A DNA stretch of 64,000 bases from Magnetococcales bacterium (GCA_002753515.1 PEAK01000004.1:53983-117982); one strand, 5' to 3'; shown: positions 1 through 9,020, numbered from the stretch's first letter. The notes: generated from the letters alone by a model not told the origin. Made by a program: numbers and translations.

Positions 1-2
1 TC

Positions 3-521
3 GAGGCGGCACTGGTGCGGGCCGGGAATGAAGCGGATGCCATCATCAGCACAGGCGGGGTCTCGGTGGGTGACTACGATTGGGTACGCTTGGCCTTGGA
101 AAAACGCGGCCATTGCGATTTTTGGAAAGTGGCCATGAAACCCGGTAAACCTTTGGCTTATGGTCGTATGGGACAGGCCGTTTTTTTGGGGCTTCCTGGC
201 AATCCTGTTTCGGCATTGACCGTCTTCTATCTCTTGATCCGCCCCGCCCTGTTTGCCCTCATGGGCCGAGAGGTGGTTCCAAAAATAAGTTTCCAAGCCA
301 AATTTCAGGGCCATTTCTCCAAGAAACACGGTCGCAGGGAATTCCTGCGGGGGAGAGTCGCCTTTCTTGCGGATGGCGTCGAAGTAGCCATGACGGGTGC
401 CCAGGGCTCGGGTATCCTGACAAGTTTGGCGCGAGCCAATGCCTTTATTGTGTTACCCGAGGGTCCGGTCACGCTATCAACCGGTGATCTGGTTTCCGTA
501 TGGATGATCGACGATGAATAA
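3..521 (+). CDS. moeA: Molybdopterin molybdenumtransferase MoeA, C-terminal part (gene starts before the window)
   Basis: This inserts molybdate into adenylylated molybdopterin to finish the molybdenum cofactor in the cytoplasm. The frame is open from the first bases, so the gene is cut by the window edge. About 170 C-terminal residues remain. They include the MoeA signatures STGGVSVGDYD, KPGKPLAYG and LPGNPVSAL, followed by the small C-terminal beta domain. The stop overlaps the moaC start by 8 bp, which implies translational coupling. Together with moaC and moaA it forms a Moco biosynthesis cluster. The identification is firm; only the true start is unseen. Confidence 0.93.
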   Translation, partial: EAALVRAGNEADAIISTGGVSVGDYDWVRLALEKRGHCDFWKVAMKPGKPLAYGRMGQAVFLGLPGNPVSALTVFYLLIRPALFALMGREVVPKISFQAKFQGHFSKKHGRREFLRGRVAFLADGVEVAMTGAQGSGILTSLARANAFIVLPEGPVTLSTGDLVSVWMIDDE

Positions 522-1002
522 AACCGAAGGATTGACCCACTTTGATGCCCATGGGGCGAGTCGCATGGTGGATGTGACGGCCAAACCGGTTACGGATCGC
601 TTGGCGGTGGCGGTGGGGCGGGTGCGCATGCGTCACGAAACGTTAAGCTTGATTCTGGATCGCAAAATGGCCAAGGGGGATGTGTTGGAAGTGGCACGGC
701 TGGCGGGCATCATGGCGGCCAAACGGGTCGATGAATTGATCCCGTTGTGTCATTCCTTGAACCTTTCGGCTGTGGACATTGCCTTTGAACCCGATGCCCC
801 TTCTGGAATGATCAAGATTACGGCTCGCGTTCGCTGCCAAGGTTCCACGGGCGTTGAGATGGAAGCCCTGACGGCGGTATCCGTGGCGGGATTGACCATT
901 TATGACATGTGCAAGGCGGTGGATCGGGATATGATGTTGGAAGGGGTCTGCCTGCTGGAAAAATCGGGGGGGCGGAGCGGGCATTATGTACGGGTATTGT
1001 AA
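514..1002 (+). CDS. moaC: Cyclic pyranopterin monophosphate synthase MoaC
   Basis: This converts the product of MoaA into cyclic pyranopterin monophosphate, the second step of molybdenum cofactor synthesis. At 162 residues it has the usual family length. Visible signatures are PLCHSL (the family usually has PLCHPL, so Ser for Pro here), the GVEMEALTAV block and YDMCKAVDRDM with the catalytic-region lysine. The ATG at 514 lies inside the moeA stop region. The first 20 residues (HFDAHG then MVDVTAKP) match the family N terminus, which supports this start. Confidence 0.96.
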   Translation: MNKTEGLTHFDAHGASRMVDVTAKPVTDRLAVAVGRVRMRHETLSLILDRKMAKGDVLEVARLAGIMAAKRVDELIPLCHSLNLSAVDIAFEPDAPSGMIKITARVRCQGSTGVEMEALTAVSVAGLTIYDMCKAVDRDMMLEGVCLLEKSGGRSGHYVRVL

Positions 1003-1070
1003 TGGACCCTTGTTGTTAAGATAACCCACAAGCGAAAAAAAATTCTGGAGGGGATTGGTTCCCAGCAATC

Positions 1071-1514
1071 ATGGAAGCGAAGGTCGTTCACGTCATCATC
1101 GCCCTGCTCAAGGAGCAACATGCGGAAATTGTTCTGGATATGGAACATTTGCAGGAAATGCTGAGGCATCCCGTATGTCTGGAGTGCGAGCAGAATGTGC
1201 GCAAGTTGATGAAAATCCTGGATCAACGGGTCATCCTGCATTTGGTCCAGGAGGATCAGTTGCTGTATCCGAAGCTGTTGCAGTCGGGGTATGCCCCCAT
1301 CCAGGACATGGCACGGCGGTTCATCCAGGAAATGGGTGGGATGGCGGTGGAATTTTCTCGATACATGCAACAATGGCAGTCGGCAGATGAGTTGGTGACC
1401 CACTGGGAACAGTTTGTCGAACAAACACGTCAACTGGCGGACAGGTTGATCAGGCGCATTTCGCGTGAAGAAAATGAGCTGTTTCCTTTGATCGATTCCC
1501 TGGATAGGGAGTAA
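1071..1514 (+). CDS. Hemerythrin-like (HHE) domain protein
   Basis: A 147-residue all-helical protein with spaced His and carboxylate residues typical of HHE cation-binding domains: KEQHAEI near residue 15, ILHLVQEDQLLYP near 56-68, and a final EENELFP near 135. Such proteins bind a di-iron centre and can sense or carry O2, NO or iron. The gene lies between moaC and moaA in the same direction, with only about 70 bp before and 35 bp after it, so it is probably cotranscribed with the Moco genes. The second-half histidine ligands are poorly conserved, so di-iron binding is likely but not certain. The exact role is unknown. Confidence 0.75.
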   Translation: MEAKVVHVIIALLKEQHAEIVLDMEHLQEMLRHPVCLECEQNVRKLMKILDQRVILHLVQEDQLLYPKLLQSGYAPIQDMARRFIQEMGGMAVEFSRYMQQWQSADELVTHWEQFVEQTRQLADRLIRRISREENELFPLIDSLDRE

Positions 1515-1548
1515 AGGCGATGGGCTGGATAGTAGGAGGGGACCCAAC

Positions 1549-2547
1549 ATGGCCCTGATTGATTCCTTTGGGCGCAAAATCACCTATCTTCGCGTCTCGG
1601 TGACCGACCGATGCAATCTGAAGTGCTTCTATTGCCGTGTCGGGGATGACCGAATGGTGGTGGAAAGCCAGGAGTTGCTGACTTTTGAGGAATTGACACG
1701 CGTTATACGTATTTTCTCGGAGTTGGGGATAGAAAAGATTCGCATTACGGGCGGCGAGCCGCTGTTGCGAAAAAATGTGATGACGCTGATTCGTGATCTG
1801 GCCAAGTTGCCCGGAATATCCGAGGTATCCCTGTCGACGAATGCTTTGCTCCTGGAACGGTTTGCCCATGATCTCGCCCATGCGGGCCTCAGGCGGGTTA
1901 ATATTTCTCTGGACTCACTGAAGCCGGAAACCTTTGCCAGGATCACCCGGGGTGGCCAGGTGGATGGGGTGTTGCGGGGGATCAAGGCTGCTGTGACTGC
2001 CGGATTGCATCCGGTCAAGGTGAATATGGTGGTGATGCGGGGGGTCAATGATGATGAAATTCCGGACATGGTGGCCTTTGCCAGGGATCATGGCCTGATA
2101 TTGCGCTTCATTGAGACCATGCCGATAGGGGAGGCGGGCTTGCAGGCGGATGTGAATCACATGCCGGCGGCGGAAATCCTGGCCAAGGTGCAGTCCAGTC
2201 TGGGGCGGGGTGAGGAACTCGTTGCCGAATCGGGTGGGGTTGGCAATGGGCCGGCCAATTATTTCGGTCACCTGCCAAGTGGGACAGCTATTGGTATCAT
2301 CTCGGCCAAATCGCGCAATTTTTGTGCCTCGTGCAATCGGATGCGTATTTCGTCACGGGGAGCATTGGTATTCTGCCTTGGCAGTTCGGGGCAAACCGAT
2401 CTGAAAGGCTCACTCAGATCGGGGATCAGTGATGCGGAATTGAGGGCGTTAATCGTGCGATCCGTGCAGCTCAAGCCTTCCGGACACATGTTTCAGAATG
2501 AGGAACAGGAGGGCTTGGGGCATTGGATGTCACGGTTGGGGGGGTGA
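1549..2547 (+). CDS. moaA: GTP 3',8-cyclase MoaA (radical SAM)
   Basis: This radical SAM enzyme rearranges GTP in the first step of molybdenum cofactor synthesis. It has 332 residues, a normal length. The N-terminal 4Fe-4S site is DRCNLKCFYC (Cys-x3-Cys-x2-Cys, near residue 24). The C-terminal cluster site is FCASCNR followed about 14 residues later by a further Cys (FCLGSS). The protein ends in Gly-Gly, the activity-critical MoaA tail. An AGGAGG-like site precedes the ATG. It completes the moeA-moaC-hemerythrin-moaA cluster. Confidence 0.96.
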   Translation: MALIDSFGRKITYLRVSVTDRCNLKCFYCRVGDDRMVVESQELLTFEELTRVIRIFSELGIEKIRITGGEPLLRKNVMTLIRDLAKLPGISEVSLSTNALLLERFAHDLAHAGLRRVNISLDSLKPETFARITRGGQVDGVLRGIKAAVTAGLHPVKVNMVVMRGVNDDEIPDMVAFARDHGLILRFIETMPIGEAGLQADVNHMPAAEILAKVQSSLGRGEELVAESGGVGNGPANYFGHLPSGTAIGIISAKSRNFCASCNRMRISSRGALVFCLGSSGQTDLKGSLRSGISDAELRALIVRSVQLKPSGHMFQNEEQEGLGHWMSRLGG

Positions 2548-2569
2548 TTCCCGCTTTGTGACAGTTGTA

Positions 2570-3049
2570 TCATGGTTTGGGTTCCGTCTTGATATCCCCC
2601 TTTCCCGCTTCGGGTGGGACGGGCTCGGTTTTGTCGACTTTATCGATTTTGTCAGGTTCCGGCTTGGCTTCGTCCGGTCGGGTCACCCCGGGTACCGGTA
2701 CTCTGGGCTTGGGAACTTTGGCTTTGGATGTGTGGGATGGAATGGCCGTTGTCGGGCGCGACATGTAGCCTTCCTGAAGGGGTTTGAACTGCGCCAGGGG
2801 TACTCTGATCCAGGCGGCTTCATGGTTTCTGTCCTGGGTGAGGATCCACACGCGACCCAACTGGCTGTCCAGCATCAAGGTGGCCCCCCCTTCGGCACCC
2901 CGGACTTGGCCTTGGTAGATCTGATAGCGACCAACGTTGGCAGGAGGTTCACTGTTTTCGACGACTGGTGGGGTGGCCAGGAGCTGGGAACAAAACCCCA
3001 ACGTACAGAAAAAAGCCACCAGACCCGGGCGGTGTTCGCGAAAACTCAT
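2570..3049 (-). CDS. Secreted proline/lysine-rich protein of unknown function
   Basis: About 159 residues. The start at 3049 gives a clean signal peptide (MSFREHR, a hydrophobic stretch, cleavage near LLATPP) and has AAGGGG about 10 bases upstream. An in-frame codon at 3082 would add 11 residues. The first half resembles a small beta-rich SH3-like region (YQIYQGQVRG, RVWILTQD). The last third is a low-complexity Pro/Lys/Asp/Glu tail, which may cross or bind peptidoglycan or stay flexible. It converges on moaA with 22 bp between them. I do not recognise a named family. Confidence 0.6.
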   Translation of the reverse strand: MSFREHRPGLVAFFCTLGFCSQLLATPPVVENSEPPANVGRYQIYQGQVRGAEGGATLMLDSQLGRVWILTQDRNHEAAWIRVPLAQFKPLQEGYMSRPTTAIPSHTSKAKVPKPRVPVPGVTRPDEAKPEPDKIDKVDKTEPVPPEAGKGDIKTEPKP

Positions 3050-3220
3050 GATTCTAGACCCCTTTACGTAAACAGAATTCAATAGTGTTGATCTTTCCCA
3101 CCCCCTTTGACATGGCCGACGGAATGCGGCAACGTCTCTTCCTTAGGTTTCCTTCATTGAGACAGGGCAGGGGTAGCCACGACAAGCACCATCAATTTTT
3201 GCCATGGCTACCCCGGTTGG

Positions 3221-3961
3221 TCAACGGATATTGGGTATAATTTCCACCCGACGATTTTTTGCTCGTCCGTCACGGGTGTTATTGCTGGCCACCGGACTTT
3301 CGGCACCCATGCTGGTTGTGGTGAGACGGCTCTTGGCAATACCGTTCATGATGAGATAGTTCATGACGGCTTTGGCTCGTCTTTCCGCAAGCTTGTTGTT
3401 CAATCGTTTGCGGCCTGAATTGTCGGTGAACCCTTGGATGGCCACGGAAACGTGGGGATTATCCTTGAGAACGAGCAACAATTCCTTGAGAACCCTTTGC
3501 GAGCTGCGGTTCAGTTTGGAACTGCGGGAGCCGAAATGGACCGCCGGCAAGGTCCAGCAACCGTGGACATCCACTTTGGCGCCAACGGGGGTGTTGGGGC
3601 AGCGATCACCATTTTCGGGAATACCATCACGATCGTTGTCGATATTCAACGGGCAACCGCGGATGTCAACCGGGACCCCAATGGGGGTATTCGGGCATTC
3701 ATCGACGCTGTTGGGCACCCCATCGCCGTCGTTGTCGGGTTCAACGAATTTCAGGGGGCGTTCCGGTTTGTCGACGGTGGTTGGGGCGCAAAAAAAGCAT
3801 TGTGTGCCCACCGTGGCCAGAGGGGTATCCCCGGATTGGGGGTGCCATTGCTGGAAGCCTTTATACGCCCAATCATCCTGGGTGGACATGGGTGCGCAGG
3901 CGGTAAGGGTCAGGGCCAGCGATCCCCATGTCGCGATGGCCAGTAGTTTGTTTTTTCGCAC
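3221..3961 (-). CDS. OmpA-family outer-membrane lipoprotein with thrombospondin type 3 repeats
   Basis: A 246-residue lipoprotein. The signal sequence ends in a lipobox (LTLTAC, Cys near residue 22). Two calcium-binding type 3 repeats follow (DNDGDGVP...CPNTP and DNDRDGIP...CPNTP, residues about 75-130). The C-terminal OmpA/Pal domain (about 140-246) has the peptidoglycan-binding motif (GFTDNSGRKRLNNKLAERRA) and the typical RRVEI end. It should anchor the outer membrane to the cell wall. AAGGAG lies upstream of the ATG. It is transcribed in the same direction as the secreted protein at 2570-3049. Confidence 0.88.
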   Translation of the reverse strand: MRKNKLLAIATWGSLALTLTACAPMSTQDDWAYKGFQQWHPQSGDTPLATVGTQCFFCAPTTVDKPERPLKFVEPDNDGDGVPNSVDECPNTPIGVPVDIRGCPLNIDNDRDGIPENGDRCPNTPVGAKVDVHGCWTLPAVHFGSRSSKLNRSSQRVLKELLLVLKDNPHVSVAIQGFTDNSGRKRLNNKLAERRAKAVMNYLIMNGIAKSRLTTTSMGAESPVASNNTRDGRAKNRRVEIIPNIR

Positions 3962-4009
3962 AGGTGGTAACTCCTTGTTGCAATGGTGTTGATAATTCTA
4001 ACTGATTGC

Positions 4010-4159
4010 TAAACCGCAGCCATCTTGGAATGTGTAGTTATTGTCATCCCCGCGAAAGCGGGGATCCAGAGGGCATTTCTACTTCCCCTGACTTTCTGGA
4101 TTCCCGCTTTCGCGGGAATGACACTGGAAAGCTATGTTTCCCGTGTTGGTTGTGGTTTA
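4010..4159 (+). repeat. Family-1 palindromic MITE-like element, copy A
   Basis: A 150-bp element starting TAAACCGCAGC and ending with the near-complement TGTGGTTTA. The imperfect inverted arms run about 60 bp. Each arm carries its own small palindrome (ATCCCCGC...GCGGGGAT on the left, ATTCCCGC...GCGGGAAT on the right). TA is found at both ends, consistent with TA target duplication. It lies between the OmpA-like gene and the terC-like gene and interrupts neither. Confidence 0.85.
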
Positions 4160-4203
4160 GGTCGCCTTTCTGGAGGATCCCATGAGCTGATTTTGAGAGG
4201 GGA

Positions 4204-4836
4204 TCACACCAAGTTGAGGTTGGGGGCTATCTGGAGATAACCTCGCCAAGTCATGTCCATGGCCACATAGAGGATAATGGCGAGTCCAATCCAGGCGATC
4301 CAAGGTTTTTTCTGGATCAGTTGTGCGATGTAATTGGCGGCAAAGGCCATCATGACAACGGCGAGGACAAGGCCTGCAACCAGGATCCCGGGGTGATCCT
4401 TGGCGGCTCCGGCCACTGCGAGGACGTTGTCCAGGGACATGGAGAGATCGGCCAAAGCGACTTGCCATACCGCTGAAGCGACCGATTTTTTTATCGATGT
4501 ATCGCCCTGGAGTTTTTGGTCGTTGTCGGAATTATTCTGGCTATGGGTTCGCAGGTCACGAAACATTTGCCAAGCCACATAAAGCAGAAGCAGGCCACCG
4601 GCCAATTTCAGCCCAACGATCTGGAGCAATTGCAGGGTGATCAGGGCGAACAGAACGCGTAGCAGAATGGCTGCTCCGGTGCCCAGAACAATGACCTGGC
4701 GTCGGTTCTCCGGGGGAACCGATGCCGCTGCCATACCGACAACGATGGCGTTATCCCCTGCCAGTACCAGGTCGATAAAGACGATTTGCACGAAAGCGGT
4801 CAACTGTACGAGCCATTCCGTTTCCACGAGGGTCAT
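4204..4836 (-). CDS. TerC/YjbE-family integral membrane protein
   Basis: A 210-residue inner-membrane protein with about seven hydrophobic segments. The two family signatures are DLVLAGDNAIVVG (near residue 22) and DLSMSLDNVLAVAG (near 130), each with the buried Asp-x-x-x-x-(G/L)DN pattern thought to handle metal ions. A charged cytoplasmic loop (about 92-112) separates the halves. Relatives are linked to manganese or other metal export. GGAG sits about 7 bases before the ATG. I looked upstream for a manganese riboswitch and could not see its conserved elements. Confidence 0.85.
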   Translation of the reverse strand: MTLVETEWLVQLTAFVQIVFIDLVLAGDNAIVVGMAAASVPPENRRQVIVLGTGAAILLRVLFALITLQLLQIVGLKLAGGLLLLYVAWQMFRDLRTHSQNNSDNDQKLQGDTSIKKSVASAVWQVALADLSMSLDNVLAVAGAAKDHPGILVAGLVLAVVMMAFAANYIAQLIQKKPWIAWIGLAIILYVAMDMTWRGYLQIAPNLNLV

Positions 4837-5091
4837 GCACGATCTCCGGTTACCAGCAAGGTCAGGCTACGTTACGAACCAGACACGTTTGTATGATCTG
4901 GGAGCAAAGGACCATTGGTTAAATCAAGTCGCATGTTGAAAGTTACCCTGCAACGGAGGGCCATGCCTTTCAGTCAGGGTGCAACTTACCTTAATTTGCC
5001 TTACAATCACAAGTTGATATTTTGTATCGTGCCTTCATCAAGTATCGGAGCCTCTGGTGGGGCGAGGCTGACAGCGTTTATTTTTTTATCT

Positions 5092-5242
5092 TAAACCGCA
5101 ACCAGCGCGGGATACGTAGTTTTCTAGCGTCATCCCCGCGAAAGCGGGGATCCAGGGAGTCTACACACCTTTCCCTGACTTTCTGGATCCCCGTTTTTGC
5201 GGGGATGACAAGAACTGCGCATCCCAAGATAGCTGCGGTTTA
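5092..5242 (-). repeat. Family-1 palindromic MITE-like element, copy B
   Basis: A 151-bp copy in the opposite orientation to copy A: it begins TAAACCGCAACC and ends AGCTGCGGTTTA. One inner palindrome has decayed (CCCCGTTTTTGCGGGG). With the 255 bp to its left, it fills the 437-bp gap between the terC-like gene and the acetyltransferase. I see no gene in that gap. The element ends 31 bp before the acetyltransferase start, so any promoter must lie in or just after it. Confidence 0.85.
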
Positions 5243-5273
5243 ATGCATTGCTATTGCGGGAGGGACCAGAGGG

Positions 5274-6134
5274 GTGCTGACCAGATTGAAACACCAACTC
5301 AAGTTGCGCCATGGACAGGTACGTTTGGCGCTGATACGCCGCTTCCAAGGGTTTGATGTGCCGGAGTTGCAGCGTTTTTTGCAACGCATGGGGGAGGGGC
5401 GTGGGCGGGTGGTGATGGTTCACTGTTCGTGGGATGGCTTTACCGGGTTCACGGGAACGCCACGTGACCTGATCGATGTCTTGCAGCATTGGGTTGGGGA
5501 TGGCGGGACCCTCTTGATGCCCACCTTGCCTTTTACGGGGTTGGCACGGGATTGGGCCGAAAGTGGTCAGGTGTTTGATGTACGGCGGACGCCCAGTCAA
5601 ACCGGGGTGGTGTCGGAAATGTTCCGCCGCAGCCGTGGGGTGGTTCGGAGTGTTCATCCCACCCATTCCGTTGCGGCTTGGGGGGCCTTGGCGGCGGAAA
5701 TGATACGGGATCATCAGGGCTGCCGTACGCCATGCGGTCAGGGGTCACCGTATGCCAAAATGTTGGAACACGACGGTTTGAATTTGTTATTGGGCGTGGA
5801 TATCCGTGCCCTGACATTCTTTCATGCCGTTGAGGAGATGATTCGACCTTGGCTCCCTTTTGACCCGTTCACCCGGGAGACATGGGATTTGCAGAGCCGT
5901 GATGTTGCGGGACAAAGCTGGACAACGACAACGCATCTGTTTGACCCCAATTGGTCACGGCGACGGGATTTGCGCCTGATCATTCCCGATTTACAGGCGC
6001 GTGGCCACTACCACAGACACACCCTGCACCGACTGGAAGCCGTCTTGTTAGGGTGCCGTGATGTGCTGCAAACCTTGGAGGAACTGGCACGTCAGGGTCG
6101 TACCTGCTACCGGGATACACCGGATCACGTTTGA
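5274..6134 (+). CDS. AAC(3)-family N-acetyltransferase
   Basis: A 286-residue protein of the aminoglycoside 3-N-acetyltransferase fold, which transfers acetyl from acetyl-CoA to an amino group. Family blocks are VHCSWDGF, LLMPTLPF, RRTPSQTGVVSE, VHPTHSVAAWG and SPYAKML, followed by LLLGV and a late His/Glu pair (FFHAVEE). The start is a GTG with GGGAGGG about 8 bases upstream. Many environmental members modify amino sugars rather than antibiotics, so resistance should not be assumed. Its 3' end overlaps the convergent chemoreceptor gene by 10 bp. Confidence 0.85.
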   Translation: MLTRLKHQLKLRHGQVRLALIRRFQGFDVPELQRFLQRMGEGRGRVVMVHCSWDGFTGFTGTPRDLIDVLQHWVGDGGTLLMPTLPFTGLARDWAESGQVFDVRRTPSQTGVVSEMFRRSRGVVRSVHPTHSVAAWGALAAEMIRDHQGCRTPCGQGSPYAKMLEHDGLNLLLGVDIRALTFFHAVEEMIRPWLPFDPFTRETWDLQSRDVAGQSWTTTTHLFDPNWSRRRDLRLIIPDLQARGHYHRHTLHRLEAVLLGCRDVLQTLEELARQGRTCYRDTPDHV

Positions 6135-8926
6135 CCGCGTTGCTTGACATGGTCAACGTACAGCATGTCGGTGTGCATGATATGTCCCACCAGCCAGTCT
6201 TTGGCCAACGCCAGCAGATCCATGACTACGGTGAACTCTCCATGGGTATACCGGTTTGACAGTTCCTTCAGTTTATTCACGAGGAGAACGTGTTTTTCCC
6301 CATGATTTTTCAGATCGGGGTAGCCGTGATCGCGAAGCATGGCGATCTCCCGAGTGAAATGCGTTTCGGCGTAGGTGACAAATCCGTCAATGATGGCCCC
6401 AACCTTGGTTGACCCCTCTTCATCCTTCATGGCCTGGTGGAGATCGTTGACCATATCGACCAATTTGCGATGATCATCATCGACGAACCGGACGCTTGTT
6501 TCCAGCTCGTGGCTCCAGGGGAAAAAGGTGCGGCGGTTGTCATTGCTGGCAAAGTTGGCCAAATATATTTTATTCAGGAGAGTGAATATTTCTTTCCTGC
6601 TTGCCAGGAATTGTTGCAACTTTTGATCTGCCGCATCGCGTCCTTCCCAACCTTGCTCAGCCATGATGGTAATGGCTTGCCGGGCATGTTCATGCAGTTT
6701 GTTGAGGAGGTTTTTGACCTCTTCAACCAAGTGCTTGGGCTGAAAATCCTGGGCTTGCGGGGTTTTGAGCCACTGACCCAGGGGTGTTTCCGATGTTTCC
6801 GTGAGGGCTTTCAGATCTGGCGGCGTTCTCCCCTGGATGATTTGCTCCAGCAAGGCCTGGGTTACCAGGAAATCGCCCTTGATCTGCCGCATGGGAAACA
6901 GCGGTGCCCCGGTATTCATTTCCATATGAGAAGCGAAGAGGGCACCTGTCATGTCTTGCAGCACCGCACCCATACGTTGAAACTGCATGGCGGATCCCAA
7001 GGCTTGATGCGATATTTTGGTTGCTTCCTGCATTTTTTCCTGGACGGTTTTTGAAGCGGCCTCGGTGGCTTCGGCAGAGCTGCGAATGGCTTTGGACATT
7101 TCTTCTGCGGCGGAACTTTCCCGGGCGACCGATTCGGCACCCGATGCGACTTCCGAAGCGGTGCGGGCTACTTCCGCAGTACCCAAAGCGGCTTCCTGGG
7201 CGGACCGGGCAACTTCCTGGGCAGCAAAATTGAGTTCGCTGGCATTTTGCGTGACCGATGCGGCACTTTGTGCCACGGTGTTGATGGCATCGGAAATGGT
7301 ATGAACGGTGCGGTTTTGTTGTTCAACCGACAGGGTGATTTCCACGTTGGATTGGTTGATACGCGAAATAGCCTTGCCGATCTCGCTGTTGGCGAAGGCG
7401 GCCTCGCGGGTGTTGGCCTGGATGCCATGAATCTTGTCGGAGATCATGTGGGTTGCCTGGGCGGTTTGCCGTGCCAGTTCCTTGACCTCATTGGCAACCA
7501 CGGCAAATCCTTTTCCGGACTCACCCGCCCCGGCGGCTTCGATGGAAGCGTTGAGGGCCAGCATGTTGGTTTGTTCGGCAATATTGTTAATGACTTCAAC
7601 CACCTGGCCGATTTCCTTGGCCGATTGTGACAATCTTTCCATGATGGATTGTGTTTGTTCGGCCAATTCTTTGGCTTTGCCCGATTCCAGGCTGGCCCCC
7701 TCGCACAGGTCGCTGACGCCTCCCAGGGCTTTAGACATGTCGTGGATGGAGGCGGCGACATCCTGAACCGATTGGTCGACCAGGCTGAGGCTTTGGTTGA
7801 CGCCGGCCAAATTGGCGGTGATTTGTTCCGCCGCCGCCGCCATGGTGGAAATATTGGCGCTGGCTTCTTCGGCACCCGAGGCGATGGTCGATACGTTGCC
7901 GGACACCTGATAAGCGGCACCGGAAACGGCCTGAATATTGCCGCTGATCAGACCGATCTTTTCGGTGATGGAGATGATTTCCCGGGTCAGGAGTTCGTTG
8001 TGTTGCGACACTTCTTGACCAATTTGGCTGGACGTGTTGGCATCCGATACAACCAAATTGCGAATTTTGACCAGCTCCCCGGCGCAAGCGCTGATGCTGC
8101 CGGAGTGCAAGGCGATGACCTGCATGACCTCGTTCAAGCTGTCGGCCAGATCGTTGATGGCCCGTCCAATGCCCTCTTCGGATCGTCCTTTGGCGGTGTG
8201 GACCCGGACGGTCATGTTGCCGGCGGCCAGGCTGGTGACGGAATCAAGGAGCGGAACGATTTCGGCACCCAATTGTTTGAGGATGCTCCGGGCGATCATG
8301 GTTGATGTCGACAACAGAATGATCGCGACAACCAGGAGGTCTTCCAAAAGGAAGATGAGGTTGGAAAAAAAGCTGGCATCCACGTCATCGACATAAATGC
8401 CGCTGCCGATGATCCACTGCCAAGGGGTGAAACCCTTCACGAAGGTCACCTTGGGGACCGGTTTGGCGGCACCCGGTTTGGGCCACATGTAATGGACGAA
8501 TCCCGCACCTTGTTGCCGGACAATGTCCACCATGGCCACGAAAAGCTTGTTGCCCGTTGGATCGGCAAAGTTGGCCAGGCTGGTCCCATTCATCTCGGGT
8601 TTGAAGGGATGCATGACCATTGTTGGGGTGAAATCGTTGATCCAGAAATAATCTTCGTGGCCGTAGCGCAGGCTTTTGATTTGTTCCATGGCCTGAGCCT
8701 GGGCCGCTTCCTGAGTCATGGCACCAGCGCGTTGACGTTCATGGTAATAGGTTATGATGCCGAAAGCGGTTTCCACGACATTTTGGACTTCATGCTTCCG
8801 GTCATCCATCATTTCCGTTTTCATGGAATATACGGGAATGATCCCGGAGACCACGACCGCGAGAGCGGCGATGGAAATCAATAAAATGACCCGGTTTCTC
8901 AGGCTTATTTTGTACAAAAAACGCAT
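6125..8926 (-). CDS. Methyl-accepting chemotaxis protein with Cache sensor and C-terminal bacteriohemerythrin
   Basis: A 933-residue chemoreceptor. After TM1 (about 12-32) comes a periplasmic single-Cache domain (about 40-185; GHEDYFWINDF, FTPWQWIIGSGIYVDD), then TM2 (about 190-212), HAMP and a long signalling coiled coil. Its tip is [20 protein letters not shown]-like helical region (LGQWLKT, LHEHARQ, about 690-760) lacks the usual zinc Cys. The final 130 residues are bacteriohemerythrin with its ligand blocks: DDDHRKLV, HFTREIAML, HGEKHVLLV and WLVGHIMHTD. This suggests cytoplasmic O2 sensing joined to a periplasmic ligand sensor on one receptor. Confidence 0.92.
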   Translation of the reverse strand: MRFLYKISLRNRVILLISIAALAVVVSGIIPVYSMKTEMMDDRKHEVQNVVETAFGIITYYHERQRAGAMTQEAAQAQAMEQIKSLRYGHEDYFWINDFTPTMVMHPFKPEMNGTSLANFADPTGNKLFVAMVDIVRQQGAGFVHYMWPKPGAAKPVPKVTFVKGFTPWQWIIGSGIYVDDVDASFFSNLIFLLEDLLVVAIILLSTSTMIARSILKQLGAEIVPLLDSVTSLAAGNMTVRVHTAKGRSEEGIGRAINDLADSLNEVMQVIALHSGSISACAGELVKIRNLVVSDANTSSQIGQEVSQHNELLTREIISITEKIGLISGNIQAVSGAAYQVSGNVSTIASGAEEASANISTMAAAAEQITANLAGVNQSLSLVDQSVQDVAASIHDMSKALGGVSDLCEGASLESGKAKELAEQTQSIMERLSQSAKEIGQVVEVINNIAEQTNMLALNASIEAAGAGESGKGFAVVANEVKELARQTAQATHMISDKIHGIQANTREAAFANSEIGKAISRINQSNVEITLSVEQQNRTVHTISDAINTVAQSAASVTQNASELNFAAQEVARSAQEAALGTAEVARTASEVASGAESVARESSAAEEMSKAIRSSAEATEAASKTVQEKMQEATKISHQALGSAMQFQRMGAVLQDMTGALFASHMEMNTGAPLFPMRQIKGDFLVTQALLEQIIQGRTPPDLKALTETSETPLGQWLKTPQAQDFQPKHLVEEVKNLLNKLHEHARQAITIMAEQGWEGRDAADQKLQQFLASRKEIFTLLNKIYLANFASNDNRRTFFPWSHELETSVRFVDDDHRKLVDMVNDLHQAMKDEEGSTKVGAIIDGFVTYAETHFTREIAMLRDHGYPDLKNHGEKHVLLVNKLKELSNRYTHGEFTVVMDLLALAKDWLVGHIMHTDMLYVDHVKQRGQT

Positions 8927-9020
8927 AATGAAACCCTTGATAGTGTGTCATTGACCATGAAGGTGGGGTACATCCCTGAGACCATGCAGCATCCCGGTGC
9001 CACGGGGGTGTCGTTCGGGA

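Noticed and set aside
4025..4240. Small reading frames with VIPAKAGIQ and LDSRFRGND-like peptides in every palindromic element
   Set aside because: They are translations of the repeat hairpins, occur on both strands of all copies and have no start signals or independent conservation.
4837..5091. Manganese (yybP-ykoY) riboswitch upstream of the TerC-like gene
   Set aside because: I looked for its conserved purine-rich loops on the minus strand and did not find them. Only a covariance search could settle it.
5274..6134. Acquired aminoglycoside resistance gene
   Set aside because: The fold matches AAC(3), but there are no integron, IS or plasmid signs and codon use matches the neighbours. Chromosomal family members often have other substrates.
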